This document shows, piece by piece, positions 1 to 8,766 of a stretch of 64,000 nucleotides of DNA (the stretch's first letter is position 1; each line of letters begins with the position of its first letter). The DNA is from Streptococcus oralis ATCC 35037 (GTDB lineage: Bacteria; Bacillota; Bacilli; Lactobacillales; Streptococcaceae). A program made the position numbers and the translations under genes. Where the stretch lies: NCBI RefSeq assembly GCF_900637025.1, contig NZ_LR134336.1, positions 1,646,501-1,710,500 on the forward strand. The letters run 5' to 3'. The notes below the pieces were generated by a model. That model worked only from the letters and a program-made list of their open reading frames with translations. It ran no database searches and was not told the DNA's origin.

Positions 1-270
1 GCCCTCACGAGCTTCCGCTGTCAAGTTACGACCTAGTTTAGCAAGGACACCGTCTTGTTTCATACCTGAAGCCTGTTGTTGCATTTGTCCATCAACTTCT
101 GCATTACCTGGCAATTGACCAGTTGCACGATAGTGAGCAAATTCCTCAGGTGTCACTTCACGTCCATTAATCAGGTAGCGACGATTTTCAGAACTATATC
201 CTCGCATACCACCCATCAATTGGTTAAATAAATCATCCATGTTGTTAAAGTTATTAAAGTTGTTGTTCAT
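1..270 (-). CDS. clpL: ClpL, Clp-family ATPase/chaperone (N-terminal 90 residues only; rest lies beyond the window)
   Basis: Stress-induced AAA+ chaperone of the Clp/Hsp100 class. The visible N-terminus is Asn-rich ([15 protein letters not shown]), followed by a segment ([20 protein letters not shown]) and the linker [13 protein letters not shown] that precedes the first AAA module; I recognise this as streptococcal ClpL. The start at 268-270 has a GAGGTAAAG ribosome site just upstream. The C-terminal part with both ATPase modules is cut off by the window edge. Two CtsR-type operator regions lie upstream, matching the known class III heat-shock control of clpL in streptococci. A 29-codon ORF sits between the main promoter and clpL in the same transcript. 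Confidence 0.93.
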   Translation of the reverse strand, partial: MNNNFNNFNNMDDLFNQLMGGMRGYSSENRRYLINGREVTPEEFAHYRATGQLPGNAEVDGQMQQQASGMKQDGVLAKLGRNLTAEAREG

Positions 271-293
271 ATTCTTTACCTCGTTTATTCTTA

Positions 294-330
294 ATTATAT
301 GCGATCTCTGATATTGACTATCTTTGACCT
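294..330 (-). promoter_or_regulatory. CtsR box and possible proximal promoter of clpL
   Basis: On the minus strand GGTCAAA-GAT-AGTCAAT (314-330) matches the CtsR heptad direct repeat RGTCAAA-NAN-RGTCAAA. A TATAAT lies downstream at 294-299, 24 nt from the clpL start, but no good -35 is spaced for it. It may be a second CtsR-controlled promoter or only a second operator on the longer transcript. Confidence 0.6.
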
Positions 331-353
331 TTGTTTTAAAAATTTTAGACTAG

Positions 354-443
354 CTAACTAGCTACCCTACGTATAATTTCTGGTTTTTCTTTCTTAAATA
401 AGCCTTTTATCATCTTTTTTTCAAAGTCTGTTAGATTTAACAT
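354..443 (-). CDS. 29-residue leader ORF in the clpL transcript
   Basis: ATG at 441-443 to TAG at 354-356 encodes a basic 29-residue peptide starting MLNLTDFEKKMIKGL and ending in IIRRVAS. A strong ribosome site (AAAGGGGTGAGG) lies about 8 nt before the ATG. It sits between the CtsR-controlled promoter (541-569) and clpL, so it should be the first cistron of the stress-induced mRNA, 83 nt before the clpL start. No signal peptide or membrane segment is visible; it could form a short amphipathic helix. I recognise no family. It may be a real small protein, a translated leader affecting clpL expression, or incidental. The ribosome site argues for translation; conservation is untested. Confidence 0.5.
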   Translation of the reverse strand: MLNLTDFEKKMIKGLFKKEKPEIIRRVAS

Positions 444-540
444 AGGCCTCACCCCTTTCTAGGGTATCTATCGTACATTTTCAAGAAATAGAATCATTGA
501 AAATGAAGTTTTCTAAGGAATTCATTTTCCTTATGTTCCT

Positions 541-592
541 ACTATACCACTTTGGTCAGTAAAAGTCAATAGCATTTTGACCAAATTTGACT
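541..592 (-). promoter_or_regulatory. SigA promoter of the clpL leader transcript with two CtsR operators
   Basis: Minus-strand -35 TTGACT (564-569), 17-bp spacer, -10 TATAGT (541-546). One CtsR box reads on the plus strand across the spacer and -35 (GGTCAGTAAAAGTCAAT, 554-570). A second reads on the minus strand just upstream (AGTCAAATTTGGTCAAA, 576-592). Both fit the CtsR heptad-N3-heptad consensus, so repression by promoter occlusion is expected. Confidence 0.85.
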
Positions 593-619
593 ATTTTTTA
601 AAAAAATTTTTTGAAGTAC

Positions 620-655
620 AAAAAAGCCCCTAGAAAACGAATTTTCTAGAGACTT
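620..655 (-). terminator. Intrinsic terminator of the FctA-repeat adhesin gene
   Basis: Minus-strand stem of 14 bp (arms 642-655 and 624-637, with G-U pairs) closed by a TTCG tetraloop and followed by a T-tract (620-625). It lies about 70 nt past the adhesin stop codon and upstream of the clpL promoter. Confidence 0.85.
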
Positions 656-722
656 TCTCTATCAAGTTTAAGAGAGAAGAAATATTCTCACTTACCAAGT
701 TTCATGTTTCTTCTACAAAAGC

Positions 723-3700
723 TTAAGCTTTGCGTTTTACGAAGAATACCAATCCACTCAATGCCAAGACTACAAATCCAAGCGCAGAAAGGATAGAGGT
801 TGCTTCCCCTGTGTTTGGAAGTTCAGCTTTACCTTTAGTCTCAGTAGCTGGAGGTGCTGGTTTTGGATCCTCTTTTTGTCCTGGATCAGTTGGTTCTGTT
901 CCTGGAGTTGGATTTGTTCCTGGATTATTTGGCGTTGGATCTGGTGTTGGTGCTGGATCTGGCGTTGTTCCTGGATTATTTGGAGCTGGATTTGGATTTG
1001 GTTCTGGTATTGGTGTTGGAACAGTGTATTTATTTGTAAATACAACTTCTTTACCATCGGTATACGAAACCTTTGCAGTCAAGAGACCTTGATCATCCGC
1101 AACTACAGTGACTGTTACGGTATGCTCAGTCTTATCGTATTCAATACCCTCTTCAGTACCAACTTTTTCAACCAAGGTATAAGTATGAGTACCTGCTTCT
1201 TCGAATGAACGAACAAAGGCTACTTTACCTTCGGCAGTATTCTTAGCTTCTGCTACAACTGCGCCTTTCTCTTTCAATTCGAAAGTATAAGCATCAGCCG
1301 CAAGTTCTTTACCTTCAAGTTTCTTAGTTGCTTCAATCGTAGCTTCTACCGCTGGTGCTTTGAAGCTATTCTTGAAGACACTACCTGCTGGATATTCAAC
1401 AGCTGCCTTCAAGGCATTTGTTGCTGCATCTTTGGTTACTGTTACCTTTGCAGTCTTTTCTGTATCGTAAGTAATACCAGTTGCTCCAGCATTCACTTCT
1501 TTTACAGTATAAGTATGAACACCTTCTGCATCATAGTTGATTGTATTAAATGTTACTCTTCCACCTTGGTTTGTTTTTGTATCAATTTTTTGTCCATCTT
1601 TGTACAATTCAAATTGGAACTCACCATCAACCAAAGTACGACCAGTCAATTCTTTCGTAAACTCAAGTGTTGCTGATGTAGCTGTTGGAGCTGGTGCTGT
1701 ATAAATATTTGTGAAGACCCGTTCTGTATCCGCATCTTCTACAGTCGCAACCAATTGGCCTTTACCATCATCCGCAACAGTGACGAACACTTCATACGCA
1801 GTTTGATCATAAGTGATTGTTTTATCGTCACCAGCTTTTTCAGTAATAGTGTAAGCGTAATCGCCTGCTGCTGAGAAAGTGACGTTGAAGACAACTTCTC
1901 CTGAGGCAGTATTCTTAGCCGTAGCTACAAGGTCTGAACCTTCTTTCAGTTCGAAAGTATAAGCATCAGCTTCAAGCGCTTTTCCTTTCAAGACTTTCTT
2001 AGCTTTGATTGTAGCCTGCGCAGGTTCCGCTTTATAGTCATTAACGAAAACTGGTGTTTCACTTGTAACTGTCGCGACAAGTTGACCTGAGCCATTATCT
2101 TTCACTTCTACAGTTGCTGGATGTTCTGTTTTATCATAAGTTACACCAAGTTTATTGCCAACCTTTTCTGTAATAGTATAGTTATATACTCCTGCTTTTG
2201 AATAGCTAATTTCAGAAAAACGAATCAATCCACCAGCAGCATTCTTTGCTGTCGCAACAACCTTATCACCCTCTTTCAGTTCAAACTCAAACTCATCTAT
2301 CTCTAGCTCTTTACCGTTCAAAACTTTTTTAGCTTCAATAGCAATTTTTGCTGGAGCTGCTTTATAAGTGTTGGTGAAGGTTGGGTTGTTACCTGCAACA
2401 GCCGCCTCAAGTTGACCTTGACCGTTATCTGTAACGTTTACTGTCACTTCATGTGTAGCAGTGTCGTATGTCACACCTGCTTCGCTACCTGCTTTTTCTG
2501 AGATAGTGTAAGTGTGGTCGCCTGCTTCATTGTATTCGATTTCTTTGAAAGTAACAGTACCGTCTGCAGCGTTTTTAGCTGTCGCAACGACTTTGTCACT
2601 TTCTTTTTCTTTAAGTTCAAACTCGTATTTATCAGCTTCAAGTTTTTTACCATCCAAAACTTTAGTAGCTTTGATAATTTCTTTTGCTGGAGCTGCTTTA
2701 TAGGTATTGGTGAAGGTTGGGTTGTTACCTGTAACAGCTGCAACAAGTTTTCCTTCCCCGTTATCTGTAACTTTTACCTTAACTTCGTGTTTAGCAGTAT
2801 CGTATGTCACACCTTTTTCACTACCCGCTTTTTCAGTGATAGTGTAAGTGTAATCACCTGCTGTTTCGAACTCAATTTCTTTGAAAGTAACGGTGCCGTC
2901 TGCAGCGTTTTTAGCTGTCGCAACGACTTCTTCACCTTTTTTAAGTTCGAATTCGTATTTATCAGCTTCAAGTTCTTTACCGTTCAAGACTTTCTTAGCT
3001 GTGATAGTTTCTTTAGCTGGAGTTGCTTTATAAGTGTTAGTGAAAGTTGGTTCTGCAGATGTGACAGTTGCTGTTAAAACTCCACTTTGGAAAGTTGCTG
3101 CTACAGTAACTTTCTTGGCTTCTGTATCAAATGTAACGCCTGCAACTGCTGTTGAAGTGTCCTCTTTGATGATGTAGTGATAAGTTCCCGCACCTTTTAC
3201 TTGGAGATTCTCAAAGGTAATAGTTCCATCAGCTTTTGATTTTGCTGTGGCTACAGGGTCCTTCAAGTTCTCTGCAGAAAATAGGTTAAAGGTAAACTCA
3301 TCCGCTTTTGGAAGTTTATCTGTACGTCCTTCTACTACTTTCTTAGCCGTCACATTGAATACAGCTGGAACAGGTTCATCTTTAAGATGAATAGTAGAAC
3401 CCGCAGCACCGAGTTTAACTGTATACTCTTTTTCATCTAGTTTATAACCTGCTGGGGCAGTCTTCTCTTTGATCTTAAACGTTTTACCTTCCCATTTCTG
3501 ATCATAAGTTTTCGTAAGCGCTACTCCTTTTTCATTCGTAGTCACTTCTGTTGTTTCACTTGCATCATCTGCTGCTGTCACAGTATATACCGCACCCGAA
3601 ACCGGAGCAAGAGTGAAGGCATCAGTCTTATGAATCTTAATTTGGTAAGCAGTAGATGCTACAATCGTTCCAGAAATCAAAGACGTCGCCTCAGCTGTCA

Positions 3701-4802
3701 TATCAAGTGCTCCCGGACGACTTGTATTCTGTGCTAATTTAGTCCCGTCAGCCAATGACAGAGCAACCCTATTTCCTACTTTACTTCCATCATTAGGAGT
3801 TGTTGTGTTATAAGATACTATATAAGAGGTCGTTCCATCTTTAAAAATGATATCGAATGAAGTATAGTTTTCGTTCCACGAAACGGTATAGTCTTGTCCC
3901 TCCGTTAACAATACTGCATCATCTGGAACAGCAGAAGTCCCAACAGTGATATTTGCCTTATACACTTTTAGAGTCTCAGGAATATACTGTGCAGGAGTGT
4001 AACTAGTATCATCATTTGGTATAGTATCATGTAATACAATATTTTGTCCTAAGTCTTGTTTCTCTGTATTTACACGTACGCGCCAGGTAGACCATGCATC
4101 TCCCTTGCTAACCGAACCAATCTCAGCCAGTTTTGGAGAGTTCCAATTTTCAAGGGCAGCACGACCCCCAATTTTAGCATAATTTTCAGTACCAACTTTG
4201 GGACCATCGATTGTTTTTGATGAATAAATGTGAGTCACTTCTTGCTTCAATGAGGATGAATTAAAGTTAATACGGGTTTTATTCTGATCCTTTAAGAATC
4301 TAAAAGTAACAGAAAAATTCCCTGACACATCCTTTACCTTATCTCCACCAGTTTTCTCTAGATATTTATCCAAGTTTTTTAAGGTGATTTTTGCTTTCCC
4401 ACCTTGATCAGTACCATTTGAAGTCACTTCTGCTTCTCCAATAGTAACTTTTGTTGTCGGATCAATTAAATCCTGACTCCCTTCATAAACTGCCATAGGA
4501 GCAGGTATATCAAAGGTAAAATAATCTCCATTATTCAGATGTTCATTATACTGTTTGAGATCAAAGGTCACGCGAAGCTTATATGCTAAATTCGTACGAA
4601 GCGAGAAATCTCCTTCTGAACTCACATTTTGCTTAGTGTCTGAAGCATCTAATAGATCGATGCCTGTAATTACTTGTGTCAATTCTTTTGAAACAGGATT
4701 ATCTGCTTTAACAATCCCTACCAAAACAGATGCTAGAGCTAAAATAGCAAAAGTTAACGCAGAAAATTTAGAAAGCATGTTTAACGCTTTGCTTTTCGAC
4801 AT
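723..4802 (-). CDS. LPXTG-anchored adhesin with seven tandem pilin (Spy0128/FctA-like) isopeptide domains
   Basis: Predicted cell-wall-anchored adhesin of 1359 residues. Order: signal peptide (1-33, cleaved near VKA); an N-terminal adhesin region with Ig-like folds (about 40-370, e.g. YFTFDIPAPM); a SpaA/Cna-B-type prealbumin domain (about 385-465, ending KEKTAPAGYKLDEKEYTV); seven domains of about 110 residues starting near 479, 594, 706, 815, 925, 1041 and 1151; a Pro-rich wall-spanning segment (about 1260-1325, PNPNPAPNNPG type); LPNTG (1328-1332), hydrophobic stretch and KRKA tail for sortase A. Each repeat has a Lys near its start (AKKV), an acidic residue in a YTITEK-like strand and a terminal Asn (FTNTY), the triad expected for Lys-Asn isopeptide bonds in pilin-like domains. 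No sortase C or pilus partner is adjacent, so it probably acts as a rigid monomeric stalk. Ligand unknown. It lies between clpL and pfl and has its own promoter and terminator. Confidence 0.85.
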   Translation of the reverse strand: MSKSKALNMLSKFSALTFAILALASVLVGIVKADNPVSKELTQVITGIDLLDASDTKQNVSSEGDFSLRTNLAYKLRVTFDLKQYNEHLNNGDYFTFDIPAPMAVYEGSQDLIDPTTKVTIGEAEVTSNGTDQGGKAKITLKNLDKYLEKTGGDKVKDVSGNFSVTFRFLKDQNKTRINFNSSSLKQEVTHIYSSKTIDGPKVGTENYAKIGGRAALENWNSPKLAEIGSVSKGDAWSTWRVRVNTEKQDLGQNIVLHDTIPNDDTSYTPAQYIPETLKVYKANITVGTSAVPDDAVLLTEGQDYTVSWNENYTSFDIIFKDGTTSYIVSYNTTTPNDGSKVGNRVALSLADGTKLAQNTSRPGALDMTAEATSLISGTIVASTAYQIKIHKTDAFTLAPVSGAVYTVTAADDASETTEVTTNEKGVALTKTYDQKWEGKTFKIKEKTAPAGYKLDEKEYTVKLGAAGSTIHLKDEPVPAVFNVTAKKVVEGRTDKLPKADEFTFNLFSAENLKDPVATAKSKADGTITFENLQVKGAGTYHYIIKEDTSTAVAGVTFDTEAKKVTVAATFQSGVLTATVTSAEPTFTNTYKATPAKETITAKKVLNGKELEADKYEFELKKGEEVVATAKNAADGTVTFKEIEFETAGDYTYTITEKAGSEKGVTYDTAKHEVKVKVTDNGEGKLVAAVTGNNPTFTNTYKAAPAKEIIKATKVLDGKKLEADKYEFELKEKESDKVVATAKNAADGTVTFKEIEYNEAGDHTYTISEKAGSEAGVTYDTATHEVTVNVTDNGQGQLEAAVAGNNPTFTNTYKAAPAKIAIEAKKVLNGKELEIDEFEFELKEGDKVVATAKNAAGGLIRFSEISYSKAGVYNYTITEKVGNKLGVTYDKTEHPATVEVKDNGSGQLVATVTSETPVFVNDYKAEPAQATIKAKKVLKGKALEADAYTFELKEGSDLVATAKNTASGEVVFNVTFSAAGDYAYTITEKAGDDKTITYDQTAYEVFVTVADDGKGQLVATVEDADTERVFTNIYTAPAPTATSATLEFTKELTGRTLVDGEFQFELYKDGQKIDTKTNQGGRVTFNTINYDAEGVHTYTVKEVNAGATGITYDTEKTAKVTVTKDAATNALKAAVEYPAGSVFKNSFKAPAVEATIEATKKLEGKELAADAYTFELKEKGAVVAEAKNTAEGKVAFVRSFEEAGTHTYTLVEKVGTEEGIEYDKTEHTVTVTVVADDQGLLTAKVSYTDGKEVVFTNKYTVPTPIPEPNPNPAPNNPGTTPDPAPTPDPTPNNPGTNPTPGTEPTDPGQKEDPKPAPPATETKGKAELPNTGEATSILSALGFVVLALSGLVFFVKRKA

Positions 4803-4837
4803 TTCTTCTCCTCTTTTCTATATGAAATTTTTATTTC

Positions 4838-4856
4838 TAATCTCCCTAAGAGATTA
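4838..4856 (-). promoter_or_regulatory. Inverted repeat in the adhesin 5' leader
   Basis: TAATCTC / GAGATTA, 7-bp arms with a 5-nt loop, located in the untranslated leader about 36 nt upstream of the adhesin ATG. It could be an mRNA hairpin or a protein-binding site; no T-tract follows, so it is not a terminator. Confidence 0.4.
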
Positions 4857-4906
4857 CATCATACCATTTTGACAACCCCTATCACTAACTAGAGTTTATC
4901 TGATAT

Positions 4907-4935
4907 ATTATAACATTTCAATACAATCTATTCAA
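4907..4935 (-). promoter_or_regulatory. SigA promoter of the FctA-repeat adhesin gene
   Basis: Minus-strand -35 TTGAAT (4930-4935), 17-bp spacer, extended -10 TGTTATAAT (TATAAT at 4907-4912). It gives a leader of about 100 nt. Confidence 0.75.
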
Positions 4936-4997
4936 GTATATTAACTTAAAAATACACGTATTTGCACCATTCTATAACCTAGCCATTCAATTTTGAA

Positions 4998-5027
4998 CTA
5001 TTTATATCGGTAAACTGATATAAATAG
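4998..5027. repeat. AT-rich 11-bp inverted repeat upstream of the adhesin promoter
   Basis: Perfect arms CTATTTATATC (4998-5008) and GATATAAATAG (5017-5027) around an 8-nt centre. It sits about 63 bp upstream of the adhesin -35 and about 50 bp past the pfl terminator, in an otherwise featureless AT-rich gap. The position suits a regulator-binding site; nothing identifies the regulator. Confidence 0.55.
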
Positions 5028-5077
5028 CTTAATATATATTATATCTACAATTAGGCCAATCTTTGATATTATAGTAA

Positions 5078-5102
5078 AAAGCCAGTCATTTTGACTGGCT
5101 TT
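5078..5102 (-). terminator. pfl terminator
   Basis: Perfect 11-bp stem (5078-5088 / 5092-5102, core GCCAGTCA/TGACTGGC) with a 3-nt loop, about 20 nt after the pfl stop, with T-rich flanks on both sides. Confidence 0.9.
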
Positions 5103-5122
5103 CTTTTCATTCTAATTGAATC

Positions 5123-7438
5123 TTAGCTCAATGCGTCATCCATTGAAAGAACTTCGTGGAAGACACGTTGTGTCAATTCAGTTTTTTGTTCTGGAGTGAG
5201 GTATTTAGTGTTTACACAGTATCCAGAGATACGTACGATAACGTCTTCACCTGACATGATCTTTTCGTAAACATCGTTCAAGTCCATAACGTTCAAGTTA
5301 ACGTGTTGTCCACCGTTTTCGAAGTAACCATCAAGGATTGTTACCAAGTTATCAACTTGTTCGTCACGAGTCTTACCAAGAGCACGTGGAGAAACTTGAG
5401 TTGTCAATGAGATACCGTCAGCTGCGTAACCAAAGTCAAGGCTAGCAAGTGAGTTCAAGTTTTGCAACCATCCACCTTTAGCTTTGTTAGATGGGTTCGC
5501 ACCTGGTGAGAAGAATTCAAGTTTAGACAAGTTCACAGAACCATCTTCGTTGAGGTATACACCTTTGTGGACTGGTGAGTTACCAGTTTGTTTAGAGTAA
5601 GCAACGTTAGATGTGATTGTCAATAGTGATACTGTAGCTTCTGCGTCTTTGTAAAGTTTGTGGCTACGTAGACGAGTTGTATAAGCTTCGATCAACCATT
5701 CTGCCAATTCGTTTGAACGTGGGTCATCTTCACCCCAACGTGGGTATTCACCGATTGTTTCGTAATCGTAGATGTATCCATTTTCGTCACGGATTGGTTT
5801 AACGGTAGCGTATTTGATAGCTGACAATGTATCAACAGTGTTAGCAAATCCACAGATACCGAATCCCATGTTGGCACGTTGTTTAGTTGGCAAGAAGGCC
5901 ATTTGAACAGCTTCGTAGTTGTACTTGTCAGTCATGTAGTGGATGATGTTCAAAGCATCTACATAAGTGTCAGTCAACCAGTCAAGAGATTTTTCAAAGT
6001 TCGCTTTAACTGATTCGAATTCAAGAACTTCGTCACGGATAGGATCGATGTCAAATACTTTGTAGTCTTTGTGAACATCGTCGTAACCACCGTTCAAACC
6101 AGTAAGAAGGGCTTTCAAAACGTTTACACGAGCACCGAAGTACTGGATGTTGTGGCGTTGATCTTCGTTTTCTGGGTCAAGTGGTGACACACAGCATGAG
6201 ATACAGCTCATTTCTCCGTATCCGTCTTTAGCCATTGTTGTTACACCTTCGTATTGGATAGAAGAGTGTTTGTGGCTCATATGCATACAGTAGCGACGGA
6301 AGTTGTATGGCAATTTATCAGTCCAAAGAACTGTCAAGTTTGGCTCTGGAGAGTTACCGATGTTGTCAAGAGTGTTCAAGAAACGGTAGTCCATCTTAGT
6401 AACACGGTGACGACCATCGTTACCCATACCAGCCATAGAAGTTGTGATGAAGGTTGGGTCACCTGAGTACAATTGGTCATAAGCTTTTGTACGAGCAAAT
6501 TTAACTGTACGAAGTTTCATAACGAAATCATCAACGAACTCTTGGATTTCTGATTCAGTAAATGTACCACGAGCAAGGTCACGTTCTGCAAAGATATCCA
6601 ATACGATTGGCACACGTCCTAGAGATGTAGCAGCACCATTGATAACACGGCAGACAGCCATGAAGGCGATGTTAACCCATTGGATGGCTTCTTTCGTGTT
6701 CATCGCTGGTTTGCGGACATCAACTCCGTAAAGATCACCCAAGCGAACAACTTGTTGCAATGCTTGGTACTGAAGGTTTACTTCTTCACGAAGACGGATT
6801 GTTTCTTCATCGATTTCTTTGATCGCATTCCAGTCGTTTACTTTTTCTTGCATCAAGTAGTCTGCACCGTAAAGAGCAAGACGTGCGTAAACACCGATGA
6901 TACGTCCACGTGAGTAGGCATCTGGAAGACCAGTTACAGTGTGAGCGTGACGAGCGCGACGAATGTTTGAAGTGTAGGCACGGAAGATACCGTCGTTAAC
7001 TGTTGTTACGTATTTAGTGAAGATTTCGTGAACAGCTGGATCTGGTTCGTATCCATTTTCTTTCAAAGTAGTTTCAGCCATACGGATACCACCTTTTGGC
7101 ATGAAGTTCAATTTGAAGAGTTCATCGTTTTGGATACCGAAGATAACTTCATTTTCTTTGTCGATAAATCCAGCAGGAATATCAGCAATAGATGTTGGAC
7201 GAGTGTCCATTGGGAAACGAGTTTCTTCGTAGTGTGCTTTTGTTTCTTCTACGATTTTTTTGATGTGAAGTGAACGTTCTGTTGGTCCAGCAAGGAAACT
7301 TTCATCTCCATCGTAAGGTGTGTAGTTAGCTTGAACGAAGCGAGAAATACTTGCTTTTTCTTTCCAATCTATGCCTTTGAAGCCTTCCCAAGCTTTATCA
7401 AAAATATCTTGTGCTTCAACAACTGTCTTAACAACCAT
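5123..7438 (-). CDS. pflB: Pyruvate formate-lyase (formate C-acetyltransferase)
   Basis: Converts pyruvate and CoA to formate and acetyl-CoA in anaerobic mixed-acid fermentation. The 771-residue length is normal. Visible signatures are the adjacent active-site cysteines (CISCCVSP, near residue 415) and the C-terminal glycyl-radical motif RISGYCV with the radical Gly near residue 739. It needs the activating enzyme PflA, which is not in this window. Monocistronic: its own promoter lies upstream and a strong terminator follows. The start is the ATG at 7436-7438 behind AAAGAGGAC. Confidence 0.97.
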   Translation of the reverse strand: MVVKTVVEAQDIFDKAWEGFKGIDWKEKASISRFVQANYTPYDGDESFLAGPTERSLHIKKIVEETKAHYEETRFPMDTRPTSIADIPAGFIDKENEVIFGIQNDELFKLNFMPKGGIRMAETTLKENGYEPDPAVHEIFTKYVTTVNDGIFRAYTSNIRRARHAHTVTGLPDAYSRGRIIGVYARLALYGADYLMQEKVNDWNAIKEIDEETIRLREEVNLQYQALQQVVRLGDLYGVDVRKPAMNTKEAIQWVNIAFMAVCRVINGAATSLGRVPIVLDIFAERDLARGTFTESEIQEFVDDFVMKLRTVKFARTKAYDQLYSGDPTFITTSMAGMGNDGRHRVTKMDYRFLNTLDNIGNSPEPNLTVLWTDKLPYNFRRYCMHMSHKHSSIQYEGVTTMAKDGYGEMSCISCCVSPLDPENEDQRHNIQYFGARVNVLKALLTGLNGGYDDVHKDYKVFDIDPIRDEVLEFESVKANFEKSLDWLTDTYVDALNIIHYMTDKYNYEAVQMAFLPTKQRANMGFGICGFANTVDTLSAIKYATVKPIRDENGYIYDYETIGEYPRWGEDDPRSNELAEWLIEAYTTRLRSHKLYKDAEATVSLLTITSNVAYSKQTGNSPVHKGVYLNEDGSVNLSKLEFFSPGANPSNKAKGGWLQNLNSLASLDFGYAADGISLTTQVSPRALGKTRDEQVDNLVTILDGYFENGGQHVNLNVMDLNDVYEKIMSGEDVIVRISGYCVNTKYLTPEQKTELTQRVFHEVLSMDDALS

Positions 7439-7460
7439 GTTAATGTCCTCTTTTTTCTAG

Positions 7461-7478
7461 TAACAGTCATCTGTTACA
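7461..7478 (-). promoter_or_regulatory. Hairpin in the pfl leader
   Basis: GTAACAG / CTGTTAC, perfect 7-bp arms with a 4-nt centre, lying between the pfl -10 and its ribosome site. It would fall near the 5' end of the mRNA; it may stabilise the transcript or be an operator. No T-tract. Confidence 0.45.
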
Positions 7479-7490
7479 TTCTTGAGTCAA

Positions 7491-7519
7491 GTATACCATA
7501 CAGTAACCGATTTCAACAA
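7491..7519 (-). promoter_or_regulatory. pfl promoter
   Basis: Minus-strand -35 TTGTTG (7514-7519), 17-bp spacer, extended -10 TGGTATACT (TATACT at 7491-7496). Confidence 0.65.
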
Positions 7520-7633
7520 GAGAAAATCGGCATTTTAGACGCTTTCTTTTATAATACAGTCTCTTTTTTATTCTCATCTGTATTATATTTTTGAAAGTAG
7601 GGTTGAACTTTCCCATTTTTTCAGAAAAAAGGG

Positions 7634-7639
7634 TATAAT
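7634..7639 (+). promoter_or_regulatory. Probable dinB -10 element
   Basis: TATAAT on the plus strand 31 nt upstream of the dinB ATG. No convincing -35 at 16-18 bp, so the call rests on the -10 and its position. Confidence 0.4.
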
Positions 7640-7670
7640 AAATAGAAAATGACACTAGAAAGGGATTGGA

Positions 7671-8732
7671 ATGCTCATATTTCCATTGATAAATGATTTG
7701 TCCAGAAAAATCATCCATATCGACATGGATGCCTTTTTTGCTGCGGTGGAAATCAGAGATAATCCTAAGTTAAAGGGCAAACCTGTTATCATTGGAAGCG
7801 ACCCCAGACAAACAGGTGGGCGTGGTGTCGTTTCTACCTGTAGCTACGAGGCACGAGCTTTTGGTGTTCATTCGGCCATGAGCTCTAAAGAAGCTTATGA
7901 GCGCTGTCCCCAAGCTGTCTTTATCTCTGGAAATTATGAAAAGTATAAGGCAGTGGGGCTTGAGATTCGAGCTATTTTTAAACGCTACACTGATTTGATT
8001 GAACCTATGAGTATTGACGAGGCATACTTGGATGTGACGGAAAATAAACTCGGTATCAAGTCAGCCGTCAAAATAGCTCGTCTCATCCAACAGGATATCT
8101 GGCAGGAGCTACACCTGACTGCTTCTGCAGGCGTCTCTTATAACAAATTCTTAGCTAAAATGGCTAGTGACTATCAAAAACCACATGGTTTAACAGTCAT
8201 CCTCCCAGATCAGGCTGAGGATTTTCTCAAACAAATGGACATTGCAAAATTTCACGGTGTGGGCAAAAAAACAGTTGAACGCCTTCATGAAATGGGCATT
8301 TATACTGGCGCAGACTTATTGGATGTCTCAGAAGTCACTTTAATCGATCGATTTGGCAGACTCGGTTTTGATCTTTATCGAAAGGCTCGTGGTATTCATA
8401 ACTCACCAGTCAAGTCCGATCGCATTCGTAAGTCCATTGGCAAGGAAAAAACCTATGGAAAGATTCTGCAAGTAGAAGAAGACATCAAAAAAGAGCTGAC
8501 TCTACTCTCTGAAAAGGTAGCTCTCAATCTCAGCACGCAGGACAAAGCTGGAAAAATCATTATCCTAAAAATACGATATGCTGACTTCTCTACTCTAACT
8601 AGACGAAAAAGCCTCCCACAAGCAACACAGGACGCTAGTCAGATTTCTCAAACTGCCCTTCAACTCTACGAAGAACTAGCTGACAAAGAAAAAGGTATCC
8701 GTTTACTAGGAATTACAGTGACAGGATTTTAA
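7671..8732 (+). CDS. dinB: DNA polymerase IV (Y-family translesion polymerase)
   Basis: Error-prone lesion-bypass polymerase, 353 residues, normal length. The catalytic Y-family motifs are intact: [12 protein letters not shown] near the N-terminus (first metal-binding Asp), the steric/tyrosine segment [12 protein letters not shown], and SIDEAYLD (second acidic pair). The little-finger region follows after the HhH segment ([13 protein letters not shown]). The start is the ATG at 7671 behind AGAAAGGG. It is divergent from pfl and convergent with uppP, sharing a terminator. No LexA/HdiR-type operator was recognised upstream. Confidence 0.96.
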   Translation: MLIFPLINDLSRKIIHIDMDAFFAAVEIRDNPKLKGKPVIIGSDPRQTGGRGVVSTCSYEARAFGVHSAMSSKEAYERCPQAVFISGNYEKYKAVGLEIRAIFKRYTDLIEPMSIDEAYLDVTENKLGIKSAVKIARLIQQDIWQELHLTASAGVSYNKFLAKMASDYQKPHGLTVILPDQAEDFLKQMDIAKFHGVGKKTVERLHEMGIYTGADLLDVSEVTLIDRFGRLGFDLYRKARGIHNSPVKSDRIRKSIGKEKTYGKILQVEEDIKKELTLLSEKVALNLSTQDKAGKIIILKIRYADFSTLTRRKSLPQATQDASQISQTALQLYEELADKEKGIRLLGITVTGF

Positions 8733-8765
8733 AAAGCTTGAAGGAAAATTCCCTCAAGCTTTTTT
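8731..8765. terminator. Bidirectional terminator between dinB and uppP
   Basis: AAAAAGCTTGAAGG ... CCCTCAAGCTTTTTT, about 14 bp with one G-U/mismatch, with A/T tracts on both sides. It begins at the dinB stop codon and ends just past the uppP stop, serving the convergent pair. Confidence 0.9.
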
Positions 8766-8766
8766 C

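Noticed and set aside
730..1208. Plus-strand ORFs opposite the Pro-rich end of the FctA-repeat adhesin (730-1092, 854-1039, 876-1208)
   Set aside because: They are low-complexity frames created by the PNPNP-type repeat on the other strand and have no ribosome sites.
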